Assembly (NCBI GenBank): GCA_016235265.1
Contig: JACRLI010000002.1
Coordinates: forward strand, 30,548 to 94,547
From: Candidatus Eisenbacteria bacterium
GTDB taxonomy: Bacteria; Eisenbacteria; RBG-16-71-46; JACRLI01
Length of the DNA stretch: 64,000 nucleotides
Reading direction: 5' to 3'
Shown: positions 19,374 through 28,437 of the stretch, in pieces
Layout of the letters: each line of letters opens with the position of its first letter
Position numbering within the stretch: the first letter of the stretch is position 1
Notes under the pieces: model-generated
Seen by the model: the letters and a program-made list of their open reading frames with translations, nothing else
What the model was told of the DNA's origin: nothing
The model's database searches: none
Made by a program: the position numbers and the translations under genes

Positions 19374-20048
19374 CTACCGGTTCTTCGCCGCGCCCGGCGC
19401 GGACGCCTTCGCCGCCCTCTCCGCCGCCTCCACGCGCAACTCGTGGATCCGGTGCCACAGGAAGTAGATTCCCGCCACCAGCACCACCGCCGCGATCACC
19501 AGGTCGGCGCCATGGAAGTACCTCTTGATGTCCGGGTTCATCCACACCTTCCCGAACTTCAGCCCCAGCCACGCCAGCCCCAGGCACCACGGGAACGAGC
19601 CCGCGAAGGTGAGCACCGTGAAGGGCACCACCGGCATGCGCGCGATCCCCGCCGGCAGGGAGATGAAGGTGCGCACCACCGGCAGGAGCCGGCTGGTGAA
19701 GATGGCGGCCTGGCCGTACTTCGCGAACCAGCGGTCCGCGCGGTCGAGGTCCTTCATGCTGATCAGCGCCCACTTCCCGTAGCGCTCGATGAACGCGCGC
19801 CCGCCGGTGGCCCCCACGTAGTAGGCGGCCAGCGAGCCCACCACGCACCCGAAGGCGCCGGCCAGCCCGGACATCCACAGGTTGAACTTGCCCTGGGCCA
19901 CCAGGAAGCCCGCCAGCGGCATGATCACCTCGCTGGGCAGGGGGATGCAGGCGCTCTCGATGGCCATGCACACGATCACGCCCCAGTAACCCAGGGCGCC
20001 GATGACGCCGGTGATCCACACTGCGAGTGCCTGGATGATGGCTTCCAC
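19374..20048 (-). CDS. DedA family membrane protein
   Basis: A 224-residue DedA/SNARE-associated protein. Motifs are ESACIPLPSEVIMPLAGFLV, GSLAAYYVGATGGRAFIERY and FTSRLLPVVRTFISLPAGIA (conserved R near the middle). Relatives act as phospholipid scramblases or C55-P translocases, which fits the neighbouring UppP and MurJ. The GTG start has GGGGAGA upstream. It lies 44 nt downstream of the antiporter gene, probably in the same transcript. Confidence 0.87.
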   Translation of the reverse strand: MEAIIQALAVWITGVIGALGYWGVIVCMAIESACIPLPSEVIMPLAGFLVAQGKFNLWMSGLAGAFGCVVGSLAAYYVGATGGRAFIERYGKWALISMKDLDRADRWFAKYGQAAIFTSRLLPVVRTFISLPAGIARMPVVPFTVLTFAGSFPWCLGLAWLGLKFGKVWMNPDIKRYFHGADLVIAAVVLVAGIYFLWHRIHELRVEAAERAAKASAPGAAKNR

Positions 20049-20092
20049 GATGTCTCCCCGAAAGGTGTGTGCGCCGCGGCCGGCGTGCGGGT

Positions 20093-21268
20093 CTAGGCCC
20101 CGGACGCCCGGATGGCCGAGCTGCGCCGCCACTCGCGCGCGAAGGCGGAGAACGCGGCCCACTTCCTCCGCCCGGTCAGGAGCAGCGCCAGTTCGATGAG
20201 CGCCCACGCGAGATAGGCGGCCATCACCGGCACGTGCGAGCCGGGCCACACGAACTGGACCAGCCACAGCAGGAACAGCCCCGCCGCCTCGTGCCAGCGG
20301 AACTCCATGTTCACGATGAAGAAGAACCCGAGCAGCGACTGCGCCAGCGTCAGCCCGATCTCCAGCTTCTGCTGGTGGTCGAACACCACCGCCGTCGGGT
20401 GGCCCACCGAGAACGAGTACACGATCGGGATCAGCGAGGCGAGCACCGTCCACTCGTTGATGTTCGAGGACAGCATGTTCATCATCGCCATGGGGGCCTT
20501 GGTGACGGTGCGGGCCCACGCGAAGGCGCTCACCTTCTCGGGGAACTCCGAGAGCAGCGGCGCCACCCACTGCACGAACACGAATGCCGGGATGCCGAGC
20601 AGCACCGCCATGCCCTGCATGCTGCCCACGAACGGCTCGGCCGAGACCATCAGCAGCGCCCCGCCGGCCGCGAACACCGCCAGTGCGGCGATGCCCTTCC
20701 ACGCGCCGGGCCGCGCCAGGATCCAGCGCGACACCCGCGGCAGGTCCTGCACTTCCTCGTGCTCGCGCGAGGGCACCCGGCTCACCAGCCAGAAGTAGCC
20801 CGCGTACAAGCCCAGCAGCACCGCAGCGTCCCACGGTGTGAGCGAGCCCTTGGCCAGGATCCAGATGAAGTAAGCCATCGGCGGCAGCACCCCCAGTACC
20901 TCCACCGAGTGCTCCTGCTCCAGCTGGATGCGCGCGCTCCGGAAGCCCCGCCAGCCCTGGCCCGCGCTCAGGCCGCGCACCACGAACACCATCGGCCAGC
21001 CCAGCCCCACCAGCAGCCGGATCGCGCCGGTGAAATTGGCGGTCATCAGCGAAGGATGGACCAGCCCCTTGCCGGCCTGCCACGCGATCACGCCCTCGAT
21101 GGAGAACTCGGGCATGGTCTGAAGCCAGGCCAGGGCTGCCAGCGCGAGGCCCTGGGACACCACGAACTGCGAGGCCTCGGCCGCCCAGGCCAGCAGGAAC
21201 GCGGCGAGCAGCACCGCCGGGAAGGTCCACAGCGCGGCGACGGCCGAGGCGGTCTCGTGTGGGATCAT
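20093..21268 (-). CDS. Sodium/calcium exchanger-like antiporter (CaCA)
   Basis: A 391-residue membrane protein with about 10-11 spans in two inverted halves. The alpha-repeat-like motifs are LQTMPEFSIEGVIAWQAG and PLLSEFPEKVSAFAWA, each with an acidic PE site, plus SSNINEWTVLASLIPIVYSF. This matches divergent cation:calcium antiporters. The ion cannot be fixed from sequence. The ATG has GGAGA upstream. It appears cotranscribed with the DedA gene. Confidence 0.75.
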   Translation of the reverse strand: MIPHETASAVAALWTFPAVLLAAFLLAWAAEASQFVVSQGLALAALAWLQTMPEFSIEGVIAWQAGKGLVHPSLMTANFTGAIRLLVGLGWPMVFVVRGLSAGQGWRGFRSARIQLEQEHSVEVLGVLPPMAYFIWILAKGSLTPWDAAVLLGLYAGYFWLVSRVPSREHEEVQDLPRVSRWILARPGAWKGIAALAVFAAGGALLMVSAEPFVGSMQGMAVLLGIPAFVFVQWVAPLLSEFPEKVSAFAWARTVTKAPMAMMNMLSSNINEWTVLASLIPIVYSFSVGHPTAVVFDHQQKLEIGLTLAQSLLGFFFIVNMEFRWHEAAGLFLLWLVQFVWPGSHVPVMAAYLAWALIELALLLTGRRKWAAFSAFAREWRRSSAIRASGA

Positions 21269-21481
21269 CGGGATGGAGTCTCCGGGTTGCCGGGGGGTCG
21301 GGCGCGGCCGGACCTGGAGCCGCGGGGAATGTCGCGAAACGGGATTCTGAACACGCGGGCCCGAACCGTCAAGCGCGACGGGAGCGCGCCCGGGGGGGCG
21401 TGCCCCGTGCGCGCCCGGAGCGCCTGTCCCGCGGGCGATCGTGGTGAGCGAGGGGGGGCGCGGGCGTCCGGCGCCATCCGA

Positions 21482-21511
21482 TTGACGCCGCCTTCGGGCG
21501 AGGCCCATACT
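21482..21511 (+). promoter_or_regulatory. Leaderless promoter of the TPR-Fis gene
   Basis: TTGACG (21482-21487), 18-nt spacer, CATACT (21506-21511), then six nt to GTG 21518. There is no SD, so transcription probably starts at the GTG. Confidence 0.6.
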
Positions 21512-21517
21512 CGCCCC

Positions 21518-22516
21518 GTGACGAAACACGCGAGCGGCCCGTCGGGCCGCCCACCTTCTGCAGACCGCGAGGCGCCCGGGGAACTGGACCGGGCGCGAGA
21601 GTCCGCGTCCCAGGGCGACCTGGCCGGCGCCACCCAGGCGTGGCGCCGGGTGCTGCACCACCTGCCGGAGGATGCCAGCCGCTGGGCCGTCCTGGACGAG
21701 TTCCTGCGGGTGATGGACCACCTGCCGGGCTCGGCGGGCAGCGCCGAGGAGCTGGTGGCGCTCGAGGAGCGCGCGCTGGGACCCCTCGGCGACGACGCGC
21801 GCGTGGACCTGATGCGCCGGCTGGGCCGCTGCCGCCTCCTGCGCGGCGACCGCGAGGGCGCCCGCATCCCGCTGGAGGAGGCGTTTCGCGCCGCCGCCGG
21901 CGACCGCGCGCGCAAGGCGCTGGCCCTCGCCGATCTCGGCTGGCTCGAACTGCTGGATGGCCATCCGGACGTGGCCCGCGCCCGTTACGCCGACGGGCTG
22001 GACATGGTGCCGCCGCCGCACCCGGAGCGCTACCTGCTGGTGGCCCGCCTGGGGGTGCTGCACGCCCGCGCGGGGGACGCGCCCGCCGCCGAGTCGTGCT
22101 TCCTGGGCGCGCTGGAGCTGGCCCGCGCCGCGGGCGATCCGTGGCAGGAGGCCGCGTGCGTGGGGCACCTCACGCTGCTGCTGCTCCAGGCCGGGCGCGT
22201 GGAGGAGTGCGCGCGGCTGCACGGCGAATGGACCGTGCACCTGGCCGGCGAAGGCGCGGACCCCGCCGCCGCGTTCCGCGAGCTGGGTCACGGGGGCCCG
22301 CCGCACGCGGAGGGTGGGGGCGCCCTCGCGGGCCTTTCCGAGGCGATCGCGGAGCCGCCCCTTCCCGCCCGGGTTGCGGCCGCCGAGTCGGCGCTGCTCC
22401 GCCAGACCCTGGAAGGCGTCGCGTGGAACCAGAGCCGAGCCGCGCGCGTGCTGGGCATATCCGAGCAGTCGGTCCGCTACAAGATGCGCAAGCACGGGAT
22501 CCAGCGACCGGCCTGA
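21518..22516 (+). CDS. TPR-repeat protein with C-terminal Fis-type HTH
   Basis: A 332-residue protein. Residues about 25-250 are helical TPR-like repeats (GDLAGATQAWRRVLHHLPED, ALADLGWLELLDGHPDVARA, GVLHARAGDAPAAESCFLGA). The C-terminus is a Fis/HTH_8 domain (GVAWNQSRAARVLGISEQSV, RYKMRKHGI), as found at the end of NtrC-type activators but here without an AAA+ domain. It is probably a DNA-binding regulator with a protein-interaction input. It sits immediately before the bacillithiol genes. Confidence 0.78.
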   Translation: MTKHASGPSGRPPSADREAPGELDRARESASQGDLAGATQAWRRVLHHLPEDASRWAVLDEFLRVMDHLPGSAGSAEELVALEERALGPLGDDARVDLMRRLGRCRLLRGDREGARIPLEEAFRAAAGDRARKALALADLGWLELLDGHPDVARARYADGLDMVPPPHPERYLLVARLGVLHARAGDAPAAESCFLGALELARAAGDPWQEAACVGHLTLLLLQAGRVEECARLHGEWTVHLAGEGADPAAAFRELGHGGPPHAEGGGALAGLSEAIAEPPLPARVAAAESALLRQTLEGVAWNQSRAARVLGISEQSVRYKMRKHGIQRPA

Positions 22517-22527
22517 TTTCCGCGGCC

Positions 22528-22556
22528 TTGTTCCCCCGGGGCGCATTCCGTATCAT
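22528..22556 (+). promoter_or_regulatory. Leaderless promoter of the bsh operon
   Basis: TTGTTC (22528-22533), 17-nt spacer, TATCAT (22551-22556), then eight nt to GTG 22565. No Shine-Dalgarno. Confidence 0.5.
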
Positions 22557-22564
22557 CCCGCAAC

Positions 22565-24220
22565 GTGACTTCCTCGCACCGCATCCAAGAGCGCATGGCC
22601 CCTGGAACCCCCCTCCGGGCGCGCTCCGTGCGCCTTTCCGAGGCCCCGCTGCTGGGCCGGTTGTACTCCGATTGGCTGGGTGGCGACCCGGACCTGAACG
22701 CCCTGCTTTCCCCGAGTCTGGACCCGGCTGCCTGGGAGCGTCCCGCGAGCCCCGTGGCGGATCCGGCCGCGCTCGCCGGCTTGTGGGCGGCGCTCCTGGA
22801 ACAGAACCGGCGCCTGGGCGCCTCGCCGGAGGCGCTCGCCCTCGGCGAGCGAATGTCGAAGGGCGAGGCCGACGCGGTCATCACCGGCCAGCAGCCGGCG
22901 CTGCTGGGCGGACCGCTGTTCTCGCTGTACAAGCTGGGCACGGCGGTGGCCCTCGCCTCGCGCGCGGGCCAGGGCTCCGCGCGGCCGGTGGCGCCACTCT
23001 TCTGGATGGTGTCCGACGACACCGATTTTCCCGAGATCAGGGGCGCGCGGCTGCCGCGCGATCTAGAGATGTTGGCCGCCGCGCTGCCCGACTCGCTCCA
23101 CGCGCCGCACCGCATGGTGGGAGGGCTCGACGCGGCCGTCTCGCACGCCACCGGCGCCGAGCTGCTGGACCGCGTCGGCGGGCCGCACGCCGGGTTCGTC
23201 CGCCGCGCCTGGGACGAGGCCCGCGGGTGCGCCCGGGATCACGGTGAGCTGATCGCCGCCTTCCTGCTCGCCGCGCTGCCCCGCTGGCCGTTCCTGGTGG
23301 TGGACGCCCGGCTGCCACAGTTGCGCGCGGCTTCCACGCCGGTCTTCGACCGCTACCTGGAGCGCCGCGATCGCGTGGCGGGCGCGCTGCGCGAGGGAGC
23401 GGAGTGGCTCACGACGCGCGGCCACGAGGTGCGCATCGAGGAACGCTCCGGCGAGCACGGCCTGTTCCGCGTGGAGGGCGACCTGCGCCGCCGCTGGGAG
23501 TTCCCGGACGACCCTGCGGCGGCACGCGCCGATCTCGCGGCGCTCGCCGGGGCGGTCTCGGCCAACGTGGTGCTGCGGCCCCTGGCGCAGGACGCGGTGC
23601 TGCCGGTGCTGGCCCAGGTGGTGGGCCCCGGCGAGGCCGCCTACTTCGTGCAGGTGCGGCGCGTGGCGCACGCCCTGGAGAGCCGTGCCTGCGTGCTGTA
23701 CCCGCGCCTCTCGGCGAGCCTGTGGCCCGCGGAGGCCGACGCGGTGGCGGCCGCGCCGCCGGTGGAGCCCGCGGCCCTGCTGACCGGCTTCGACTCCCAG
23801 CTGCACGCCCACTTCGCCTCCATGGCAGCGCCGGAGGTGAGGGTCAAGCTGGAGGCGTTCGAGCGCTGCCTCACCGACCATGCCCGCGGGCTGGAGGAGT
23901 CCACCCGCGCGCTGGACCCCAGCCTGGCCCAGCTCATCGAGTCGGCCCGGGGCAAGATGGACTTCCAGGTGGGACGGATGCGCGACGGCATCCTCTCCAA
24001 GGTGAAGGCGCGCCACGAGCGGCAGCACCCGCGCCTGGCGCGCCTCAAGGGCTTCCTGGTGCCGCAGGAGAAGCTCCAGGAACGCGGCATGGGACTCGCG
24101 GCGGCACTGGCGCAGTGGGGCGAGGGTGCCGGGGACCGGGTCCTGGGCCTGGCGCGGCGCCACGTCGAGGACACCCTGGCCGGCCATCCCTCGCACTACC
24201 TGGAACCGTGGGACGGATGA
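22565..24220 (+). CDS. bshC: Bacillithiol synthase, cysteine-adding enzyme
   Basis: A 551-residue protein that adds Cys to GlcN-malate in the last step of bacillithiol synthesis. Hallmarks are ITGQQPALLGGPLFSLYKLG, APLFWMVSDDTDFPEI, VLRPLAQDAVLPVLAQ followed by VVGPGEAAYFVQV, and the C-terminal coiled coil with QERGMGLAAALAQWG. The length is typical (about 540). It is first in a run with bshB and bshA, giving the whole pathway. Start GTG 22565 is SD-less with a leaderless-type promoter. Confidence 0.92.
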   Translation: MTSSHRIQERMAPGTPLRARSVRLSEAPLLGRLYSDWLGGDPDLNALLSPSLDPAAWERPASPVADPAALAGLWAALLEQNRRLGASPEALALGERMSKGEADAVITGQQPALLGGPLFSLYKLGTAVALASRAGQGSARPVAPLFWMVSDDTDFPEIRGARLPRDLEMLAAALPDSLHAPHRMVGGLDAAVSHATGAELLDRVGGPHAGFVRRAWDEARGCARDHGELIAAFLLAALPRWPFLVVDARLPQLRAASTPVFDRYLERRDRVAGALREGAEWLTTRGHEVRIEERSGEHGLFRVEGDLRRRWEFPDDPAAARADLAALAGAVSANVVLRPLAQDAVLPVLAQVVGPGEAAYFVQVRRVAHALESRACVLYPRLSASLWPAEADAVAAAPPVEPAALLTGFDSQLHAHFASMAAPEVRVKLEAFERCLTDHARGLEESTRALDPSLAQLIESARGKMDFQVGRMRDGILSKVKARHERQHPRLARLKGFLVPQEKLQERGMGLAAALAQWGEGAGDRVLGLARRHVEDTLAGHPSHYLEPWDG

Positions 24221-24260
24221 CCCGGCCCCGCGCCGAAAAAACAGTGGAGGAGCTACCCCC

Positions 24261-25010
24261 GTGACCCACACCGACGCGCTGGACCTGTTGGCCTTCGGGG
24301 CCCACCCCGACGACGTGGAGATTGTCTGCGGGGGGCTGGTGCACAAGATGAGCTCCCGGGGCTACCGCGTTGGAATCTGCGACCTTACGCGCGGCGAGAT
24401 GGGCTCGCGCGGGGACGGCTCCCGCCGCGAGCAGGAGGCCGAGGAGGCCCGTCGCATCCTGGGCGCCGCGCTGCGCGTGAACCTGGGGCTGCCGGACACC
24501 GGTCTCTCGCGCGCGGACCGGGCGCAACTCTCCGCGGTGGTGGAGGTGCTGCGCCGGCATCGCCCGCGCATGGTGGTGGCGCCCTACTGGATTGACCAGC
24601 ACCCGGATCACGAGGAGGCCTCCGCACTCGTCACCCGCGCCGGCTTCCTGGCCGGCCTGAAGAAGTACGAGACTCCCACGCCCGAGCGCCACCGTCCCGT
24701 GGTGGTGCTCTACTCCATGTACCGCCGCCCGTTCGAGGCGCGCCTCATCGTGGACGTGAGCGGGAGCCTGGAGGCCAAGCTCCAGGCGGTGGCCGCGCAC
24801 ACCACGCAGACGTCCGTCTCCACCGACGACCCCACGCCCACGCGCCTCACCGGCCCGGAGTTCCTCGAGGGGCTCAGGGCCCGGGCCCGCTTCTACGGCT
24901 CGCGCATCGGCGTGGCCTACGGGGAGGCGTTCGCCTCGCGCGAGGAGCTCGGCGTGGACGACCCGCTGCAGGCCTTCGTGGGCGCGCGCGCCGACCGCCT
25001 GCTGGGATGA
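24261..25010 (+). CDS. bshB1: Bacillithiol deacetylase BshB (LmbE family)
   Basis: A 249-residue Zn-dependent LmbE/PIG-L deacetylase that removes acetate from GlcNAc-malate. Metal motifs are FGAHPDDVEIVCGG and DQHPDHEEA; the N-terminal block CDLTRGEMGSRGDG is typical of BshB1. The GTG start has GGAGG upstream. It lies between bshC and bshA, which fixes the function. Confidence 0.9.
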   Translation: MTHTDALDLLAFGAHPDDVEIVCGGLVHKMSSRGYRVGICDLTRGEMGSRGDGSRREQEAEEARRILGAALRVNLGLPDTGLSRADRAQLSAVVEVLRRHRPRMVVAPYWIDQHPDHEEASALVTRAGFLAGLKKYETPTPERHRPVVVLYSMYRRPFEARLIVDVSGSLEAKLQAVAAHTTQTSVSTDDPTPTRLTGPEFLEGLRARARFYGSRIGVAYGEAFASREELGVDDPLQAFVGARADRLLG

Positions 25011-25023
25011 GACGGAGGACGGG

Positions 25024-26178
25024 ATGAGAAGCCACGCCGCGGCGGGCCCGCTCCGCATCGGGATCACCTGCTACTCGAACATCGGCGGTTCCGGGGTCAT
25101 CGCCAGCGAGCTGGGGCTGCACCTGGCCCGCCGCGGGCACGAGGTCCACTTCATCACCCACTCGCTGCCCTACCGGCTGCGCGGCTACGAGGGCAACATC
25201 TACTTCCACCAGGTGGATGTCACCACCTACCCGGTGTTCGACTTCCCGCCCTACACGCTGTCGCTGGCGGCCAAGATGGCCGAGGTGGCGCGCACCCACG
25301 AGCTGGACCTGTTCCACGTCCACTACGCCATTCCGCACGCCACCTGCGCACTGCTGGGCCGCGAGCTCCTGGGCCGTCCCATCCCGGTGGTGACCACGCT
25401 GCACGGCACCGACATCACCCTGGTGGGGCAGGAGCCCTCGTACTTCGAGATCACCCGCTGGTCCATCTCGCGCAGCGACCACGTCACGGCGGTGAGCGAG
25501 TTCCTGTCGGCGCGCACCAAGCGCGGCTTCGGCCGGGACCTCGAGATCGAGGTGATCCCCAACTTCGTGGACCCGCGCCGGTTCAGCCCGCGCGCCCGGC
25601 GCGTCAACCGCGAGCGCTTCGCGCCGCGCGGCGAGACGGTGCTGATGCACGCCTCGAACTTCCGCGCCATCAAGAACGTGGACCACGTGGTCAAGGTGTT
25701 CGCGCGCGTGGCCCGCGAGGTGCCGGCGAGCCTGCTGATGGTGGGCGACGGCCCCGAGCGCGTGGTGGCGGAGCGGGCCGCCCAGAAGCTGGGAGTGTCC
25801 GAGCGGGTGCACTTCGTGGGCAACCAGGAGCACGTCGAGGAGTTGATGGCGTGCTCGGACATCTTCCTGCTCCCGAGCGACAGCGAGAGCTTCGGGCTCG
25901 GCGCGCTGGAGGCGATGAGCGTGGGCCTGCCGGTGGTGGCCACCTCGGTGGGCGGCCCGCGCGAGTTCATCGAAGACGGAGTGACCGGCTACCTGGCACG
26001 CCCGCACGACCTGGCCCGCATGGTCCGGGTGTGCCTGGACATGGCCCGCCACCCGGTCGCCCGCCGCGCCATGGGCCGCCGGGCGCGCGCCACCGTGATC
26101 CGCAACTACCACGTGGACAAGATCGTGCGCCGCTACGAGCGGATGTATCGCCGGGTGGTGGAGGAGGCGGCGGAGTGA
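25024..26178 (+). CDS. bshA: N-acetyl-alpha-D-glucosaminyl L-malate synthase
   Basis: A 384-residue GT4 glycosyltransferase performing the first step of bacillithiol synthesis (UDP-GlcNAc plus L-malate). Motifs are ITCYSNIGGSGVIASELG, THSLPYRLRGYEGNIYFHQV, VTTLHGTDITLVGQEPSY, HASNFRAIKNV and SESFGLGALEAMSVGLPVV (E-x7-E). Length and sequence match BshA closely. Its stop overlaps the next start (GTGA). Confidence 0.94.
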   Translation: MRSHAAAGPLRIGITCYSNIGGSGVIASELGLHLARRGHEVHFITHSLPYRLRGYEGNIYFHQVDVTTYPVFDFPPYTLSLAAKMAEVARTHELDLFHVHYAIPHATCALLGRELLGRPIPVVTTLHGTDITLVGQEPSYFEITRWSISRSDHVTAVSEFLSARTKRGFGRDLEIEVIPNFVDPRRFSPRARRVNRERFAPRGETVLMHASNFRAIKNVDHVVKVFARVAREVPASLLMVGDGPERVVAERAAQKLGVSERVHFVGNQEHVEELMACSDIFLLPSDSESFGLGALEAMSVGLPVVATSVGGPREFIEDGVTGYLARPHDLARMVRVCLDMARHPVARRAMGRRARATVIRNYHVDKIVRRYERMYRRVVEEAAE

Positions 26179-27284
26179 GCGGGACCGGCGGACGTGGCGG
26201 GGTGCGTGGCGCTGGACGAGCCGCGGGCGACTCCGCGGCGGTCGGTCCGGGAGGCGCGCGTCGCCCGCGCCGTTTCCTGATCCTCGCCGACGGCGCCCTG
26301 GGCATCCTGGACGCCAAGACCGCGGTGGGCGCGCTGCGCTACCTGCCGGAGGAAGTCGCCGCGGTGCTGGACCGGGCCCACGCCGGCCGCACCTCGGGCG
26401 AAGTGCTGGGAGTGCCCGGCGCGGCGCCCGTGGTGGCCACCGTGGCCGAGGGGCTCGCCCTGGGCGCCAACGCGCTGCTCGTCGGCATCGCGCCGGTGGG
26501 CGGCGAGCTGCCTCCGCAGTGGCGGGCGTGGCTCCTGGAGGGGCTGGCGGCGGGCATGGACGTGTGGAGCGGGCTGCACACCTTCCTGTCCGACGATGCC
26601 CAGCTGGCCGCCGCCGCGCGGCGCTCCGGCGCCCGCATCGCCGACCTGCGCCGCGTGCCGGAGATGCTGCCGGTGGCCACGGCGCGCGCGGCGGAGCTGC
26701 TGTGCACGGTGTGCCTCACGGTGGCCAGCGACTGCAACAGCGGCAAGATGACCGTGGCGCTGGAGCTGCACCGCGCGGCGCGGCGCGCCGGGATGCGCTC
26801 GCGCTTCGTGGCCACCGGCCAGACGGGCATCCTGCTCGCGGGCTCGGGTCTGGCGGTGGACCGGGTGATCTCGGACTTCGTGGCCGGCGCGGCCGAGCAG
26901 CTGGTGCTGGAGGCCGCCGAGGGCGCCGACGTGGTGTTCGTCGAGGGCCAGGGCTCGCTGTTCCATCCCGGCTACTCGGGCGTGACGCTGGGCCTGCTGC
27001 ACGGAGCCTCCCCCGGCCACATGGTGCTCTGCCACCAGCCCACTCGCACCGCCACCCGCGCCGGCGGGATCCGATTTCCCGGGTACCGCGGAATGATCGA
27101 GGCCTACGAGGCCGCCGCCGGCTGGGTGCGCCCGGCGCGCGTGGTGGCCGTGGCGCTCAACACCTTCGACCTGCCCGGCGAACGCGCCCGCGAGGAGCTC
27201 GCCCGCGCCCGGTCGGAGACGGGGCTGCCGGCGGCGGACGTGGTCCGCCACGGGGCCGACACGCTGCTGGAGGCCTTGCGATGA
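26175..27284 (+). CDS. dgcN: DUF1611 protein, DgcN-like D-glutamate N-acetyltransferase
   Basis: A 369-residue protein with the DUF1611 N-domain (LGILDAKTAVGALRYLPEEV, NALLVGIAPVGGELPP) and the C-terminal P-loop-like domain (VASDCNSGKMTVALELHRAA, ATGQTGILLAG, VFVEGQGSLFHPGYSG). DUF1611 members next to an enolase-superfamily epimerase have been described as D-glutamate N-acetyltransferase DgcN with racemase DgcA. The arrangement here is the same (ATGA overlap), so the role is inferred from family and context. The first 30 residues are a Gly/Arg-rich extension. Start GTG overlaps the bshA stop. Confidence 0.75.
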   Translation: MSGTGGRGGVRGAGRAAGDSAAVGPGGARRPRRFLILADGALGILDAKTAVGALRYLPEEVAAVLDRAHAGRTSGEVLGVPGAAPVVATVAEGLALGANALLVGIAPVGGELPPQWRAWLLEGLAAGMDVWSGLHTFLSDDAQLAAAARRSGARIADLRRVPEMLPVATARAAELLCTVCLTVASDCNSGKMTVALELHRAARRAGMRSRFVATGQTGILLAGSGLAVDRVISDFVAGAAEQLVLEAAEGADVVFVEGQGSLFHPGYSGVTLGLLHGASPGHMVLCHQPTRTATRAGGIRFPGYRGMIEAYEAAAGWVRPARVVAVALNTFDLPGERAREELARARSETGLPAADVVRHGADTLLEALR

Positions 27285-28363
27285 GCCCGTCCCGGATGCA
27301 CATCGAAGCCTGCGACCTGCGCACGCGCCACGTCTTCGGCCTCTCGCGCGGGGCGGAGCAGGTGTTCCACAACCTGGTGGTGCGGATCCGCCACGACGGG
27401 CTGGAGGGCCTGGGCGAGGCGGCTCCGAGCGCCTACTACGGGGAGCGCGCCGAGACCGCCCGCGCCAGCCTGCCGCTGTACTGGGAAGTGGCGCGTGAGC
27501 GCGTGGAGGAGATCCTGGCGGAGCCTCACCCCTTCGGGGCGCTGGAGGCGCTGCAGTGCGACTGGGAGGGGGTGCTCCGGCACAACGGCGCCGCGCGGGG
27601 AGCCCTGGACATGGCGCTGTGGGACCTGTGGGGCAGGCGCCACGGGGTTTCGGCAGGGGCGGAGATCCGCGCCGCCGCGGGCGTCCCGGACGGCCCCGGC
27701 GGGAGCGCGTCCTTGAACTGCCCGGCGACGTCCTATACCATCGCCATCGATGCGCCGGAAACGCTCGACGCGCGCCTGCAGGCGGCCGAGGGCTATCGCG
27801 TGCTGAAGGTGAAGCTGGGAGGGCCGGACGACCTGGGCACGCTGCGCCGGGTGCGCGCGGCCACCGACCGCCCCATCCGCGTGGACGCCAACTGCGCGTG
27901 GCGGGGGGCCGAGGCGGTGGAGCGGCTGAAGCCGCTGGTGGCGCTGGGCCTGGAGATGATCGAGCAGCCCTGCCCGCCCAAGGACCTCGACACGCTGGCC
28001 CGGGTGCGCGAGGCCTTCGGGGTGCCGGTGTACGCCGACGAGAGCGCCGAGACACTCGACGACCTCGATTCGGTGGCCGGGCGGGTGGACGGAATCAACG
28101 TCAAGCTGGTCAAGTGCGGCGGCCCCACGCGCATGCTGCAGTACGTGAGGCGCGCGCGGGATCGGGGCCTGGAGGTCATGCTGGGATGCATGATCGAAAC
28201 CTCGGTGTGCATCACCGCCGCCGCACACCTGGCGCCGCTGGCGGACCGGCTGGACCTGGACGGCGCCCTGCTGCTGGACCGGGACCCGTACCGGGGGGTG
28301 GAGTGGGCCGGCGGGTGCCCGCGAGTGCCCGGCGGACCGGGCCTCGGGGTCACCGCGCGCTGA
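27281..28363 (+). CDS. dgcA: Enolase-superfamily epimerase (DgcA / dipeptide epimerase-like)
   Basis: A 360-residue muconate-lactonizing/AEE subgroup enzyme. Catalytic lysines are in VLKVKLG (K176, K178) and INVKLVKCGG (K275). Metal ligands are D202 (VDANCAW), E228 (MIEQP) and D253 (YADES). A DxD motif (D333, D335 in LLLDRDPYRG) is the dipeptide-epimerase signature. Candidate reactions are N-acetyl-D-glutamate racemisation with the coupled DUF1611 partner, or L-Ala-D/L-Glu epimerisation of murein peptides. The ATG overlaps the previous stop. Confidence 0.8.
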   Translation: MSPSRMHIEACDLRTRHVFGLSRGAEQVFHNLVVRIRHDGLEGLGEAAPSAYYGERAETARASLPLYWEVARERVEEILAEPHPFGALEALQCDWEGVLRHNGAARGALDMALWDLWGRRHGVSAGAEIRAAAGVPDGPGGSASLNCPATSYTIAIDAPETLDARLQAAEGYRVLKVKLGGPDDLGTLRRVRAATDRPIRVDANCAWRGAEAVERLKPLVALGLEMIEQPCPPKDLDTLARVREAFGVPVYADESAETLDDLDSVAGRVDGINVKLVKCGGPTRMLQYVRRARDRGLEVMLGCMIETSVCITAAAHLAPLADRLDLDGALLLDRDPYRGVEWAGGCPRVPGGPGLGVTAR

Positions 28364-28437
28364 ACGGGAAGCCACATCCTGTCGCGGCCCGCGCCGCGCG
28401 GGTCCAAGGCGAAGTGGGCCAGGGAGGGTAGGACCGC

